Part shown: piece after piece, positions 10,106 to 18,320 of the stretch
How positions within the stretch are numbered: the first letter of the stretch is position 1
How the letters are laid out: every line of letters starts with the position of its first letter
Source of the DNA: JABCYV01 sp035512155
Lineage (GTDB): Bacteria; Acidobacteriota; Terriglobia; Terriglobales; Acidobacteriaceae
Assembly: GCA_035512155.1 (NCBI GenBank)
Contig: DATKEN010000003.1
Location: 1 to 64,000, forward strand
Reading direction: 5' to 3'
DNA: 64,000 bases
Translations under genes and position numbers: made by a program
The notes under the pieces: model-generated
Database searches by the model: none
What the model was told of the DNA's origin: nothing
Seen by the model: the letters and a program-made list of their open reading frames with translations, nothing else

Positions 10106-10717
10106 CTACTTCCCGCTCGGACGCTCTGTAACGGGTTCGGTGCCAGAGCCGGGCAACGGAGTTTTTGCTCCACCTTGAGCTTCTCCTTTGAGCAGCGCAT
10201 CCAGAGAAGAGTAGGCATAAATTGTTGGCGCATGATTTTGCATCAACCCACCGGTATCAGCGGTAGGGCCGTAATTGCTATGCAGATCACACCCTAACAT
10301 CCGCAGCATTGCCATCAATTGCCCGCGGTGATGCGAGGTGTGGGTCATACGACGCGTCATAACCCAAGCCCGCGAGCGCGGAACGCTAAAAAAAGTTGTT
10401 TGCCCCTCCCACCAGGGTTCGTTCTTTCCTTGCAGAGTGGCAAGGCGTTTGCCACTGTCTTCCGCGTAGCGTTTCATAAACTCCAAACGGGTTTCGGATC
10501 GCGGTAAAGGTGGCGCGCCAACATCAATGCCCAGCATGTTACGAAACCAGAGATCTTCGCTGACACATTGATGCACCATTTGCTCGTGAACGCTGCGTCC
10601 CCGCGGATCGCCAGAGCGAGGGCGGACGGGAAGGTCCGCGTCCTTGAACTCGCTCCAAACGCTGATGACCTTAATTCGCTCGGTTTCGTAAGTCTCAATC
10701 AGAAAGTCGTATTTCAT
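10106..10717 (-). CDS. DinB-family protein
   Basis: A 203-residue four-helix-bundle protein of the DinB/YfiT-like superfamily. The three metal-binding histidines are visible: one in the first helix region (VHEQMVHQ) and two in THTSHHRGQL. Members bind a divalent metal, and some transfer thiols such as bacillithiol, though most have no known substrate. The C-terminal 30 residues (rich in Gly, Pro and Thr) look disordered. It is convergent with sucA and only seven bases from it. It appears as a single-gene unit. Confidence 0.85.
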   Translation of the reverse strand: MKYDFLIETYETERIKVISVWSEFKDADLPVRPRSGDPRGRSVHEQMVHQCVSEDLWFRNMLGIDVGAPPLPRSETRLEFMKRYAEDSGKRLATLQGKNEPWWEGQTTFFSVPRSRAWVMTRRMTHTSHHRGQLMAMLRMLGCDLHSNYGPTADTGGLMQNHAPTIYAYSSLDALLKGEAQGGAKTPLPGSGTEPVTERPSGK

Positions 10718-10777
10718 GGCATTTTCTCAGGATCGTGAGGTTACCTAGATTCGTCCATGGCGATTGGGAAGGATTGG

Positions 10778-10887
10778 GCGTCATCCGGAGACCCGGCACA
10801 GTTCAGCCGGGGGAGGGATCTCGCGTGGACCTTCACCGGAGTTCCCTATCGTGGCCGCCAGATCCCTCGCAAAGCGAGCGATGACGC
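10778..10887. repeat. Imperfect palindromic intergenic element (about 110 bp)
   Basis: Outer arms GCGTCATC (10778-10785) and GATGACGC (10880-10887) are perfect inverted copies. Inner arms GGGATCT (10815-10821) and AGATCCC (10860-10866) also match. A third hairpin (CCCGGC ... GCCGGG) sits inside the left half. The layout is like REP or small MITE-type palindromes. It fills much of the 253-base gap between the DinB gene and hydantoinase A, which otherwise shows no gene. Confidence 0.55.
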
Positions 10888-10970
10888 TAGTGTAGCTAAA
10901 ACCGAGCCACTACCGCAGGTCACCTTCACCATAAGCTCGTCAGCAAATGGTACCCTAACGTTCCAGTTTC

Positions 10971-13058
10971 ATGCCCATGCGGCGCCGTTCACGAACTCAA
11001 CCACTTTGCGTCGCCATTGACACCGGTGGCACCTTCACTGACTGTGTCTGGATTGATCGTGGACGCATTCGCATGCTGAAAGTATTTTCCACCCCATCGG
11101 ACCCTTCACTGGCGATCGTCGAGGCCCTGGAAAGAATCGGCGTAAGCGGTCCGCTGACTCTGCTGCACGGCACCACCGTGGGGACCAACACCCTGCTGCA
11201 GCGCAGAGGCGCGCGCGTGGCTCTGCTCACCACGGCGGGTTTTGAGGATGCCATCGAGATTGGACGCCAGGCCCGCCCCAAACTTTACGATTTCTTCTTC
11301 GATCGCCTGGACCCACTCGTATCCCGCGATCTACGCTTCGGTGTGGATGAACGCGTCGGCAGCGACGGTGAAATTCTAAAGTCGCCGACGCAGGATGAGA
11401 TTCGGTCGCTCTTGGATGCAGTCCGCGAGAAACATCCGGAAGCGGTTGCAATGTCTTTGCTGTTCTCCTTTGCCAACCCACGGAACGAGCTCGCCGTCGG
11501 CGCCGCTTTCAAGTCTCTGCAAGTGCCGCTGTCCATCTCTCATCAAATCCTGCCCGAATTCCGCGAATACGAGCGTACCAGCACAACTGTCGTGAATGCT
11601 TACCTGCAACCGGTCATGCAGCGCTATTTTGAGCGGCTCCATGAGAGCCTGAATCGGCGGGCACAAGGCTCAATGACATCTCCGCACCGCAAGGCCAGGA
11701 TCTTTGTCATGCAGTCCAGCGGCGGGATCACTCCTCTGAACTCAGCGGCTCGTGAACCGGTGCGCACAATACTGTCCGGACCGGCGGGAGGCGTGGTTGG
11801 CGCCGCTGCGATGGCGCGGCATAGCGGGTTTGAACGAATCATTTCGTTTGATATGGGTGGGACTTCCACCGATGTCGCGCTCGCCGACCGCGAGGTCCGT
11901 GCCGGAAGCCAGGCTGAAATTGCCGGCCTGCCCGTCGGCGTACCCATGCTTGATATTCACACGGTAGGCGCTGGCGGGGGCTCCATCGCCCGCTTCGACG
12001 CCGGTGGATCACTCCGCGTTGGCCCCGAGTCCGCGGGGGCCGATCCGGGGCCAATCTGCTATGGTCGCGGCACGGAGCCTACAGTCACCGATGCCAACCT
12101 GATACTGGGACGCTTGCAGCCGGAGTGCTTTCTCGGCGGGGATTTCGTCCTAGATATCGAACGCACGCGGCGGATCGTTGCCGAGTGGTTGAAGCGGCAT
12201 CGATCCAAGCTGACGCTAGAACCGTTCGCCGCCGGAATCATTCGAGTGGTAAATGCGACTATGGAGAAGGCGATCCGCGTAGTCTCGATTGAACGTGGGT
12301 ACGATCCGCGGGAATTCGCGTTGGTAGCCTTTGGAGGCGCGGGTGGATTGCATGCTTGTGATCTCGCCGAGGCTCTCAGCATTCCACGTGTGATTGTGCC
12401 GCCACTGCCGGGCGCGTTTTCCGCCTACGGCATCTTGATGAGCGATGTGGTGAAAGATTATTCACGGACGGTATTGTGGCGCACGTCGGAGAAGCTTCCC
12501 CGCGAGCGCCTGAAGAAAGAATTCGCTGCCTTGCGCGGCAAGGCGGAAGAGAATTTCCGCAGTGAAGCTTGGCAAGGAGCCGTCCGATATCAGCGCAGTG
12601 TCGATGTTCGCTATCGAGGCCAGGGATACGAGCTGCCGATTCCCTTCACTACTAACCTGATCCGTGACTTCCGGCGCGAGCACCAACGTCGCTACGGCTA
12701 CAACTATCCGGCCCGTGAGTTGGAACTGGTGACACTTCGGCTGCGAGCCATCGTCAAATCGCCCCGACCAATTCACGCTTATGAGGGGACGGCCGTCCTC
12801 CCAAGCCGAGCGCAGCTCGGCTCTGGCGATGGCAAGAAATTCTCGGTCGCCGATCGAATGCCACGCCACACCCAAGTTTTTTTCGACGGCAAGAAACTGG
12901 CCACCGCGATTCACACTCGTGACTCATTGCAGACGGGAAGGACGCATTCTGGTCCAGCCGTAATTAGTGAGTGCAGCGCGACGACGATAGTGCCTCCGCG
13001 AACGCGCTTTCGGATAGACAAAGCAGGAAACTTGTTAATCGAAACTCAAGCTCGGTGA
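10971..13058 (+). CDS. Hydantoinase A / N-methylhydantoinase A-type ATPase (5-oxoprolinase family)
   Basis: A 695-residue protein of the HyuA family, the ATP-binding alpha subunit of enzymes that open cyclic amides such as hydantoins or 5-oxoproline, or of acetone and acetophenone carboxylases. The N-terminal domain starts with AIDTGGTFTD, the phosphate-binding loop of the acetate kinase/Hsp70 fold. HGTTVGTNTLLQ, the FREYERTSTT region, ILSGPAGGVVGA, FDMGGTSTD and VGAGGGSIA follow in the usual order. The partner HyuB subunit is not next to it, which is unusual because the pair is normally adjacent. The true substrate cannot be assigned. Confidence 0.85.
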   Translation: MPMRRRSRTQPLCVAIDTGGTFTDCVWIDRGRIRMLKVFSTPSDPSLAIVEALERIGVSGPLTLLHGTTVGTNTLLQRRGARVALLTTAGFEDAIEIGRQARPKLYDFFFDRLDPLVSRDLRFGVDERVGSDGEILKSPTQDEIRSLLDAVREKHPEAVAMSLLFSFANPRNELAVGAAFKSLQVPLSISHQILPEFREYERTSTTVVNAYLQPVMQRYFERLHESLNRRAQGSMTSPHRKARIFVMQSSGGITPLNSAAREPVRTILSGPAGGVVGAAAMARHSGFERIISFDMGGTSTDVALADREVRAGSQAEIAGLPVGVPMLDIHTVGAGGGSIARFDAGGSLRVGPESAGADPGPICYGRGTEPTVTDANLILGRLQPECFLGGDFVLDIERTRRIVAEWLKRHRSKLTLEPFAAGIIRVVNATMEKAIRVVSIERGYDPREFALVAFGGAGGLHACDLAEALSIPRVIVPPLPGAFSAYGILMSDVVKDYSRTVLWRTSEKLPRERLKKEFAALRGKAEENFRSEAWQGAVRYQRSVDVRYRGQGYELPIPFTTNLIRDFRREHQRRYGYNYPARELELVTLRLRAIVKSPRPIHAYEGTAVLPSRAQLGSGDGKKFSVADRMPRHTQVFFDGKKLATAIHTRDSLQTGRTHSGPAVISECSATTIVPPRTRFRIDKAGNLLIETQAR

Positions 13059-13110
13059 GTACGGATCTCGAAACTAGGTACTCAGCATCACTGACCGCTA
13101 CAATGTCTGC

Positions 13111-13803
13111 ATGAAACCCAGCATCTTTGTGGTCGAGGACGATCCGGATATCTCGCGGCTGGTACGCCATCATCTGGAAGCAGCTGGATTCGCGCTCAAG
13201 GTGTTCCCCACCGGCGCAACCGTGATTAGCGAATCTGAACGGCAACGGCCCGCGTTGTTCATTCTCGACATCATGGTGCCCGGCAAGGACGGTCTGGAGC
13301 TGTGCCGCCAAATCCGGCAGATGCCGTCGCTGGCCCCGACCCCCGTGATCTTTCTCACCGCCAAGAGCGGCGAAGCGGACCGCATTTTGGGACTGGAACT
13401 GGGGGCAGATGACTACATTCCCAAACCTTTTAGTCCGCGCGAGCTGGTAGCTCGGGTGAAGGCAGTTCTCCGCCGTTTCGAGCGGCCGCTGTCGCAGGCT
13501 CCGCTCAAGGTTGGCGAAATCGAGATCGATCCGGGCGCGATGACGTTGATTGTGCGCGGCAATACGGTTACCACCACGGCTACTGAGTTTCGTCTGCTCG
13601 ATTACTTCGCCCGCCACCTCGGCCGGGTTTTCACCCGCGATCAGCTTCTCGATTCGGTCTGGCGCGATACCGCCTATGTGACTCCACGATCGGTTGACGT
13701 TTACGTGCGGCGCATTCGGGAGAAAATCGAGCCAGATCCGGAGAATCCGCGCTATCTAAAGACCGTGCGGGGCGCGGGGTACCGCTTCGAGGCGCCGAAG
13801 TGA
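13111..13803 (+). CDS. phoB: PhoB-like response regulator (OmpR family)
   Basis: A 230-residue regulator with a receiver domain (acidic pocket E9/D10/D11, phospho-accepting D53, T83, K105) and an OmpR-type winged helix ending in TVRGAGYRFEAPK. It should bind direct-repeat operators once phosphorylated. The downstream kinase starts inside its stop codon and a phoU gene follows, so the assignment to phosphate signalling rests mainly on context; no Pst transporter genes are in the window. A general OmpR-family regulator remains possible. Confidence 0.85.
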   Translation: MKPSIFVVEDDPDISRLVRHHLEAAGFALKVFPTGATVISESERQRPALFILDIMVPGKDGLELCRQIRQMPSLAPTPVIFLTAKSGEADRILGLELGADDYIPKPFSPRELVARVKAVLRRFERPLSQAPLKVGEIEIDPGAMTLIVRGNTVTTTATEFRLLDYFARHLGRVFTRDQLLDSVWRDTAYVTPRSVDVYVRRIREKIEPDPENPRYLKTVRGAGYRFEAPK

Positions 13804-15530
13804 GGAATCGGATTTTCAGCAAGTTGGTGGCTGCCTTTGCGATAGTAATTGCAGCGGCAACCATAACCCTCGATATCTCCATTCGGCGCGCCTGGGAAAC
13901 TTCACTTCGCAAAGAAATCGAACGCAATCTGCGACAAAAAACCGTGATGTTTGCTTATCGCGTCAACACCGACCACTCGTACGCTTTGACAGATGTCGTT
14001 TCCCAGGAGGGGCAGGCCTCGGGTGCGCGAGCCACAGTCATTGACGCCCAAGGCAAGGTCTTGGCGGATTCCCAAGCCAGCGCTGATGCTGCAGAGAACC
14101 AAGCCCATCAACCCGAATTCGTCGATGCGCTGAAGGGAGAGGTGGGTAGCGCTACGAGAAGTACCAGCAGCGTTGCTGTGCCTATTCAGTATGTGGCTGC
14201 TCCTGTCGCGGGAGGCGCCGTCCGCCTGGCTTATCCGCTCTCAGATGTCGAAGCCGCGATTGCACTCGTGCACCGCACGCTGCTGTGGGGGGCGCTGGTG
14301 GCCTTCGCAGTTGCAGTGCTGATGTCCGCGATTGTGGCGTACTTGACCGGACGACGCCTGCAACGCATCGTCGAGTTTGCCAGGAGGATTACGGCTGGCG
14401 ATCTGACGGCGCGCGTTACTGGGACGTCCGATGACGAGATCGGACAGGTCGCAGCTGCCCTCGACAAAACCGCCCGGCAACTCGAAGAAAACTTCGCTGC
14501 GCTTGAAACCAGCCAGCGTCAGCTTGAAACCATGCTCAACAGCATGCAAGACGCCGTCATTGCCATCGACGCAGATGACCTTGTGCAATGGGCCAACCAG
14601 CGCATGAACAAACTGGTTCCGCAGCGTACCCGGCTAAACGCGCCGGTGGTTGAAACTGTCCGCGACCCCGACTTTCTGCGGGCAGTGCGCGGGGCCAGCG
14701 AGTCACGTAAGGTATTCACCGCCCGCGCAGCCTCAATTCTCCCCGGTCGCACCTTCGATGTGACCGCTGCGCCCATGCCCGGCGGAGGGGCCGTAGCCGT
14801 TCTGCGTGATCTTACCGAAACTGAGCGGGTGGAGAAGACCCGGCGCGATTTCATTGCCAACGTCTCGCACGAACTGAGAACGCCACTGACTTCCATCCAG
14901 GGTTACACCGAGACTCTGCTCGACAGCGCACCTGAAAACAACCACGTTCGCGACTTCCTGGAGATCATCCGCAAAAATGCCACACGCATGTCACGCCTGA
15001 CTGAAGACCTGCTAACCCTGGCTCGGGTGGAATCAGGGGAACAACGTTTTGCTCTGCAGTCGGTCATGCCAGGGGAACTACTGCAGGAGGCAGTACAAAG
15101 TTTTCAGGAGGTTGCGCGGTCGCACAATATCGAGTTGGAAGTAGAAGACCATGCCGCGGTTGCAGTCGGCGCTGACGCCGAGGCCATCCACCAGGTCTTC
15201 TCCAATCTGGTGGATAATGCCCTCAAATATGCAGCTTCAGGCGGACGCATTGTTCTGGGGGCACGACCTTCAGCGCGCGGGGTGGAGTTTTACGTCCGCG
15301 ATTTCGGCCCCGGCATTCCTTCCGAGCACCTGCCCCGTCTGTTCGAACGCTTCTACCGAGTGGACAAAGCCCGCTCCCGCGAGTCGGGCGGGACCGGCTT
15401 GGGGCTCGCCATCGCCAAGCACATTGTGCTCGCACATTCCGGCATGATCCGTGCCGAGAGCGAATTGAATCACGGTTCGACTTTTCTGTTCACCTTGCCT
15501 TTGACCCCAATCCCGGAAAAACGGCCCTGA
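13800..15530 (+). CDS. phoR: PhoR-like membrane sensor histidine kinase
   Basis: A 576-residue kinase that starts with GTG at 13800, sharing four bases (GTGA) with the end of the response regulator gene, so translation is coupled. Parts seen are a first membrane helix (about 8-26), a periplasmic region of some 130 residues, a second helix (about 160-182), HAMP (RRLQRIVEFARRITAGDLTA), a PAS-like domain, HisKA with the phosphoacceptor His357 in NVSHELRTPL, and a HATPase domain (NLVDNALKYA, DFGPGIP, GTGLGLAIAKHIV). With the regulator before it and phoU after it, it probably senses phosphate status, although PhoR of E. coli has a much smaller periplasmic part. Confidence 0.85.
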   Translation: MRNRIFSKLVAAFAIVIAAATITLDISIRRAWETSLRKEIERNLRQKTVMFAYRVNTDHSYALTDVVSQEGQASGARATVIDAQGKVLADSQASADAAENQAHQPEFVDALKGEVGSATRSTSSVAVPIQYVAAPVAGGAVRLAYPLSDVEAAIALVHRTLLWGALVAFAVAVLMSAIVAYLTGRRLQRIVEFARRITAGDLTARVTGTSDDEIGQVAAALDKTARQLEENFAALETSQRQLETMLNSMQDAVIAIDADDLVQWANQRMNKLVPQRTRLNAPVVETVRDPDFLRAVRGASESRKVFTARAASILPGRTFDVTAAPMPGGGAVAVLRDLTETERVEKTRRDFIANVSHELRTPLTSIQGYTETLLDSAPENNHVRDFLEIIRKNATRMSRLTEDLLTLARVESGEQRFALQSVMPGELLQEAVQSFQEVARSHNIELEVEDHAAVAVGADAEAIHQVFSNLVDNALKYAASGGRIVLGARPSARGVEFYVRDFGPGIPSEHLPRLFERFYRVDKARSRESGGTGLGLAIAKHIVLAHSGMIRAESELNHGSTFLFTLPLTPIPEKRP

Positions 15531-15709
15531 TTCAGGGATTTTTGGGTCAAACCAGCGCGCGAAAAATTCATCCCACGTTAACCAAGTTGTTGAAAAAACA
15601 ACCTATCCTCCTCTATTGGTCATCCATCCAAATGAATGGCAGACTAACAAAGCGCAAGGAAAGACGTGAGCGAACGCGGCGGACGATCACGCTACGAAGG
15701 GATAGGCGC

Positions 15710-16435
15710 ATGAGTACAGCCAGCACCAAGAGTCCACAACCGGAGTCTTCCTATCCGCACCTGGTCAGGCGGACCGTCGAAGCTTGCCGGGTGGCCAAGG
15801 AGGCCGCGGCAACTGCCGCGGAAGGTATCGCCACCGGATCCTCTCCTTTGCTCAACACGCTGCGAGAGCGCGAAAAGCAGCTCGATGAAATGGACATGGA
15901 AATCGACGCCGGGGTGACCTTGGCCATCACCCAGGTCAGCGAGACCGAGGCTCGCGAGCTGCTGGCCTGCATGAAGTTCATGATCAGTCTAGAGCGCATT
16001 GGAGATCTTCTGCTCAGCTTTGGGAGCAGTGCGCAAGCGGCGGGGCCGCGGCTCGATCCGCAGGACACCCGCGATCTTACCCACATGGCAACGGTGCTGG
16101 AAAAAATGTTGAGCGATGCAGGCACCGCTTTTTCCACCCGAGACGTCAAGAAGGCAGTGGATGTACTCCGCGCCGACGCCGAGATGGATCGCCTGCGCAA
16201 CCTGATCTTCCTCCGCCACATCGAGAACCCGGAAAATGTGCAGCGCCAGGCTAGTCTGCAAGTCATTTTTATGACCCAATCGCTGGAACGCGCCGGCGAC
16301 CACGCAAAGAACTTGGCCGAGGAAGTGTGCCACTTTGTCAGCGGCCACACCGTCCGACACGTCCTCATGGCTTACGACAAGCCTGTGGAGCAAATGTTCA
16401 TAGACTGGCTTCGCAGCCGGGATGAAAAGCACTAA
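15710..16435 (+). CDS. phoU: PhoU-type phosphate signalling regulator
   Basis: A 241-residue all-helical protein with two PhoU repeats; MISLERIGDLL and TQSLERAGDHAKNLAEEVCHFVSG are the characteristic E-R-x-G-D-x-x metal-binding segments of each half. PhoU restrains the phosphate regulon by linking the Pst transporter to PhoR. The start at ATG 15710 is preceded by GAAGGGAT; the frame is open back to 15542, but the extra 56 residues are basic and look non-native. The 179-base gap after phoR holds weak hairpins only, so co-transcription with phoB-phoR is likely. Confidence 0.85.
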   Translation: MSTASTKSPQPESSYPHLVRRTVEACRVAKEAAATAAEGIATGSSPLLNTLREREKQLDEMDMEIDAGVTLAITQVSETEARELLACMKFMISLERIGDLLLSFGSSAQAAGPRLDPQDTRDLTHMATVLEKMLSDAGTAFSTRDVKKAVDVLRADAEMDRLRNLIFLRHIENPENVQRQASLQVIFMTQSLERAGDHAKNLAEEVCHFVSGHTVRHVLMAYDKPVEQMFIDWLRSRDEKH

Positions 16436-16459
16436 ATCTAATCCATCATGTGGCGTTTT

Positions 16460-17038
16460 TCATCGGGCCTCGCCGGTCAATGCTGAGAGCTGTCTCGCTG
16501 CATCTGACGCTACATCGACAACGGGACCGTCAATGAATACGGGCGCGGAATCCCACCCGGCATTCTTTGGATAGACCGCCACCACATCCCAGAGTATTCC
16601 GGCGCGGGAGCAGCAGCTAGTCGTCAAGCCAGGCAGATGTCCACGCAGTTCCTTTGCAACTAGATGGTTCTTGTCCCAGAACTGCATGACTCGTGGGTCC
16701 GGGACTCGCGACTGGATGAACCGACTTGGGCTAGACCAGTCGGAGGCCAGCATCGGCTCCCAGATAATGAACACTCTAAGATGTTCCGAGTGATTCTGCT
16801 TCAGGATTTGTTCTGTCGCGGAAGCCCCCCGCAAGCACGTTGGTCAAGTCGGAGAGAGGAGCAACAGGATACGCTCGTCATTGGCGGCGCCATCAAACTG
16901 CTGGACAAACTCGGAGAAATTGCTCTCGTTGAGGACGGTCAACTTGCCCCCCGCTGGCCCCCAGAAATACCAGCCGACCAACAGCGTGGCGATGACTGCG
17001 GCCAGCGCGGGAGCATTCTTGATCTTCGCAGTTTCCAT
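16460..17038 (-). CDS. Probable selenoprotein: membrane-anchored thioredoxin-like protein with UxxC (in-frame UGA at 16844-16846)
   Basis: Read through one TGA, this is a 192-residue protein. Residues 10-27 form a membrane anchor, a thioredoxin-like beta strand LLLLSPT follows, then TGA as residue 65, then P66-T67-C68. The stop sits exactly at the first position of a CxxC-type redox motif, giving U-P-T-C. The same frame continues without a break for 127 codons after the TGA, with a protein-like C-terminal part (VFIIWEPML, DPRVMQFWDKNHLVAKEL, vicinal C142-C143, GILWDVVAVYP). A hairpin suited to a bacterial SECIS starts ten bases after the TGA. The ATG lies three bases after the merT stop, the last gene of a merR operon. 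Probable role: thiol/selenol redox or metal handling at the membrane. A simple nonsense mutation is the alternative. Selenocysteine genes (selA, selB, selC, selD) are not in the window. Confidence 0.75.
16814..16837 (-). promoter_or_regulatory. Candidate bacterial SECIS hairpin
   Basis: Directly downstream of the in-frame UGA the minus strand folds as TTGCGG / CCGCGA (six pairs, one G-U) around the loop GGGGCTT, and can extend by two pairs past a bulged C. The first G of the loop is the 16th base after UGA. Bacterial SECIS elements are short hairpins just after UGA with a G at the start of a small loop about 16 to 37 bases away, so position and loop fit. Computed by eye only. Confidence 0.55.
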
Positions 17039-17041
17039 GTC

Positions 17042-17356
17042 TCACCGGGCAAGCACGCTGGCGATCATCTGCGGGAAGAGAATGACCACAAGAACGATTG
17101 CGGTGGCAACCCCCAGCATGGCCATGCTCAGCGGACTGCGTCTTCTGCACTGGCTGCGCCCGCGATACAGCTGAACGAACCCGCCAACCAGCAAAGCGAC
17201 CGCAAGACCGAGAAACCAGCTACGGAAACTCTGCGCCCAAACACTCAGCCCCGCCAGCCCCACCGCGCCAACAAAGCCCAGTGGCAGGCAGCACGCCAGA
17301 GTAGAAAGAGCGGCTATCACGGCTGCGACGGGAGTTGCTCGTTCCGCGATCCTCAT
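17042..17356 (-). CDS. merT: MerT-like mercuric ion transport protein
   Basis: A 104-residue inner-membrane protein with three predicted helices. The first helix carries the vicinal cysteine pair C22-C23 in STLACCLPLGF, the signature with which MerT/MerC/MerF proteins accept Hg(II) from the periplasm. A further Cys (C70, GRSQCRRRS) lies in the cytoplasmic loop, where MerT has a pair. It starts eight bases after the stop of the DF-family gene and ends three bases before the start of the selenoprotein candidate, so it sits inside a tight operon led by merR. Confidence 0.8.
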   Translation of the reverse strand: MRIAERATPVAAVIAALSTLACCLPLGFVGAVGLAGLSVWAQSFRSWFLGLAVALLVGGFVQLYRGRSQCRRRSPLSMAMLGVATAIVLVVILFPQMIASVLAR

Positions 17357-17363
17357 GCCAGTT

Positions 17364-17669
17364 TCACTCCTTGTTCTTCGCTCTTGAAACCGCCATCCGA
17401 AGCATCTCCTCCGAGGGGACTCCGCTCAGGTTGGCGTACAGACGACACTTCAGACCTGGGGCGAGCGTCTCGGCGGCTTCGACATCCTCACCGTCCACGC
17501 GGATTGTGGGAGACCCCGGGAACATCAACTCTCTTGCCTCGGCATCTGTTCTTACAGCTATCGACCGGATCTCCGCCGGCATGGATTCGGAGGACAACAC
17601 CCGCTTGACTTGCTCGACTACCGGGAAGTAATTAGGGCACCCGGGAGAATAAAGGATTTCTATTTTCAT
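17364..17669 (-). CDS. DF-family (seleno)protein, cysteine form; thioredoxin-fold thiol protein
   Basis: A 101-residue protein starting MKIEILYSPGCPNYFPVVEQ, with one N-terminal Cys (C11) after the first beta strand, a cis-Pro-like segment FPGSPTIRVDG and a second Cys in LKCRLY. This matches the small thioredoxin-like proteins known as DF-family (seleno)proteins, some of which have selenocysteine at the position of C11; here it is cysteine. They are common next to mercury resistance genes and MerB-like enzymes. The ATG overlaps the merR stop (ATGA) and has a GGGAGGG ribosome site. Probably a thiol carrier for metal or organometal handling; exact role unknown. Confidence 0.8.
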   Translation of the reverse strand: MKIEILYSPGCPNYFPVVEQVKRVLSSESMPAEIRSIAVRTDAEARELMFPGSPTIRVDGEDVEAAETLAPGLKCRLYANLSGVPSEEMLRMAVSRAKNKE

Positions 17670-18115
17670 TTGAGCCCTCCCCCTGACGTTTCCAGTACGG
17701 GACATGCACTGGGTGCGTGCCGCCGCCGATGTTCCAGTTCTGCGTTGCATCTTCGCAAGTCCGCAGCGAGTTCAGATTTCAGCCGCTCAAGGTCGCGCAT
17801 CTTCGTTCGCACTTCAACCATCTTCGCGGTCAGCAGTTTCCTTACCGATTCGCACGCGTCTACGCTGCGGGCCCGGAGGTTTCCCAATTCTCTGATTTCC
17901 CTGAGGGAGAAACCGAGTGCCTGCATTCGCTGGATGAAACGTATGCGCTCGATGTCTTCCGCCATATACAGCCGGAAGCGGCCTGTGGTTCGAATCGCTC
18001 TCGGAAGCAGTCTGCGTTTTTCATAAAAGCGAATCGCATCGACCGTCAACTCGGTTCGTTTTGCCAGCTCGCCGATTTGTAGAATGGGAGTTGATGCCTG
18101 ATGATTTGCCGCCAT
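17666..18115 (-). CDS. merR: MerR-family regulator, Hg(II)-type
   Basis: A 149-residue dimeric DNA-binding regulator. The N-terminal winged helix is ILQIGELAKRTELTVDAIRF with YEKRRLL. Cysteines C88, C123 and C138 match the three Hg(II) ligands of MerR (C82, C117, C126): the first two are 35 residues apart in both, and the third is in an SACPVL context like the MerR VSCPLI. The ATG at 18115 was chosen because it starts the DNA-binding domain and lies seven bases after the -10 box; the frame is open back to 18259. It is the first gene of its own operon, so it likely activates itself together with the transport genes. Confidence 0.85.
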   Translation of the reverse strand: MAANHQASTPILQIGELAKRTELTVDAIRFYEKRRLLPRAIRTTGRFRLYMAEDIERIRFIQRMQALGFSLREIRELGNLRARSVDACESVRKLLTAKMVEVRTKMRDLERLKSELAADLRRCNAELEHRRRHAPSACPVLETSGGGLK

Positions 18116-18121
18116 AACTGA

Positions 18122-18153
18122 ATCATACAATCTGGAGCATGGTCCAGAGTCAA
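18122..18153 (-). promoter_or_regulatory. MerR-type promoter with long spacer and operator dyad
   Basis: On the minus strand TTGACT (18148-18153) and TATGAT (18122-18127) are separated by 20 bases, the stretched spacer typical of promoters opened by MerR-family activators. Inside the spacer lies a perfect dyad TCTGGA-CCATGC-TCCAGA (18131-18148). The transcription start should fall on or next to the merR ATG at 18115, so the message is probably leaderless. Confidence 0.8.
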
Positions 18154-18320
18154 GAGGAAAAAGGCAGCCTGAGCTGCGGGGCGACACCTCAACAGCCGGT
18201 GATTTAAACCAGAAGTTTGGCGGGATGCAATGGTTTCCGACCACAATCGTCTGTGACATCGGTCACTTATGGCCCGCCCCCTTTGATCGAGAATTTCAGG
18301 GTCTATTCGAAGTGGTGCTT

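Noticed and set aside
10757..11020. 87-codon open frame before hydantoinase A
   Set aside because: It overlaps a palindromic element and the start of the real gene; no recognisable features.
15522..15546. CCCTGATTCAGGGATTTTT as terminator after phoR
   Set aside because: The stem has at most four to five pairs with a tiny loop and overlaps the stop codon; too weak to call.
15542..15709. Possible longer PhoU start
   Set aside because: The extra residues are not similar to PhoU, while ATG 15710 has a good ribosome site.
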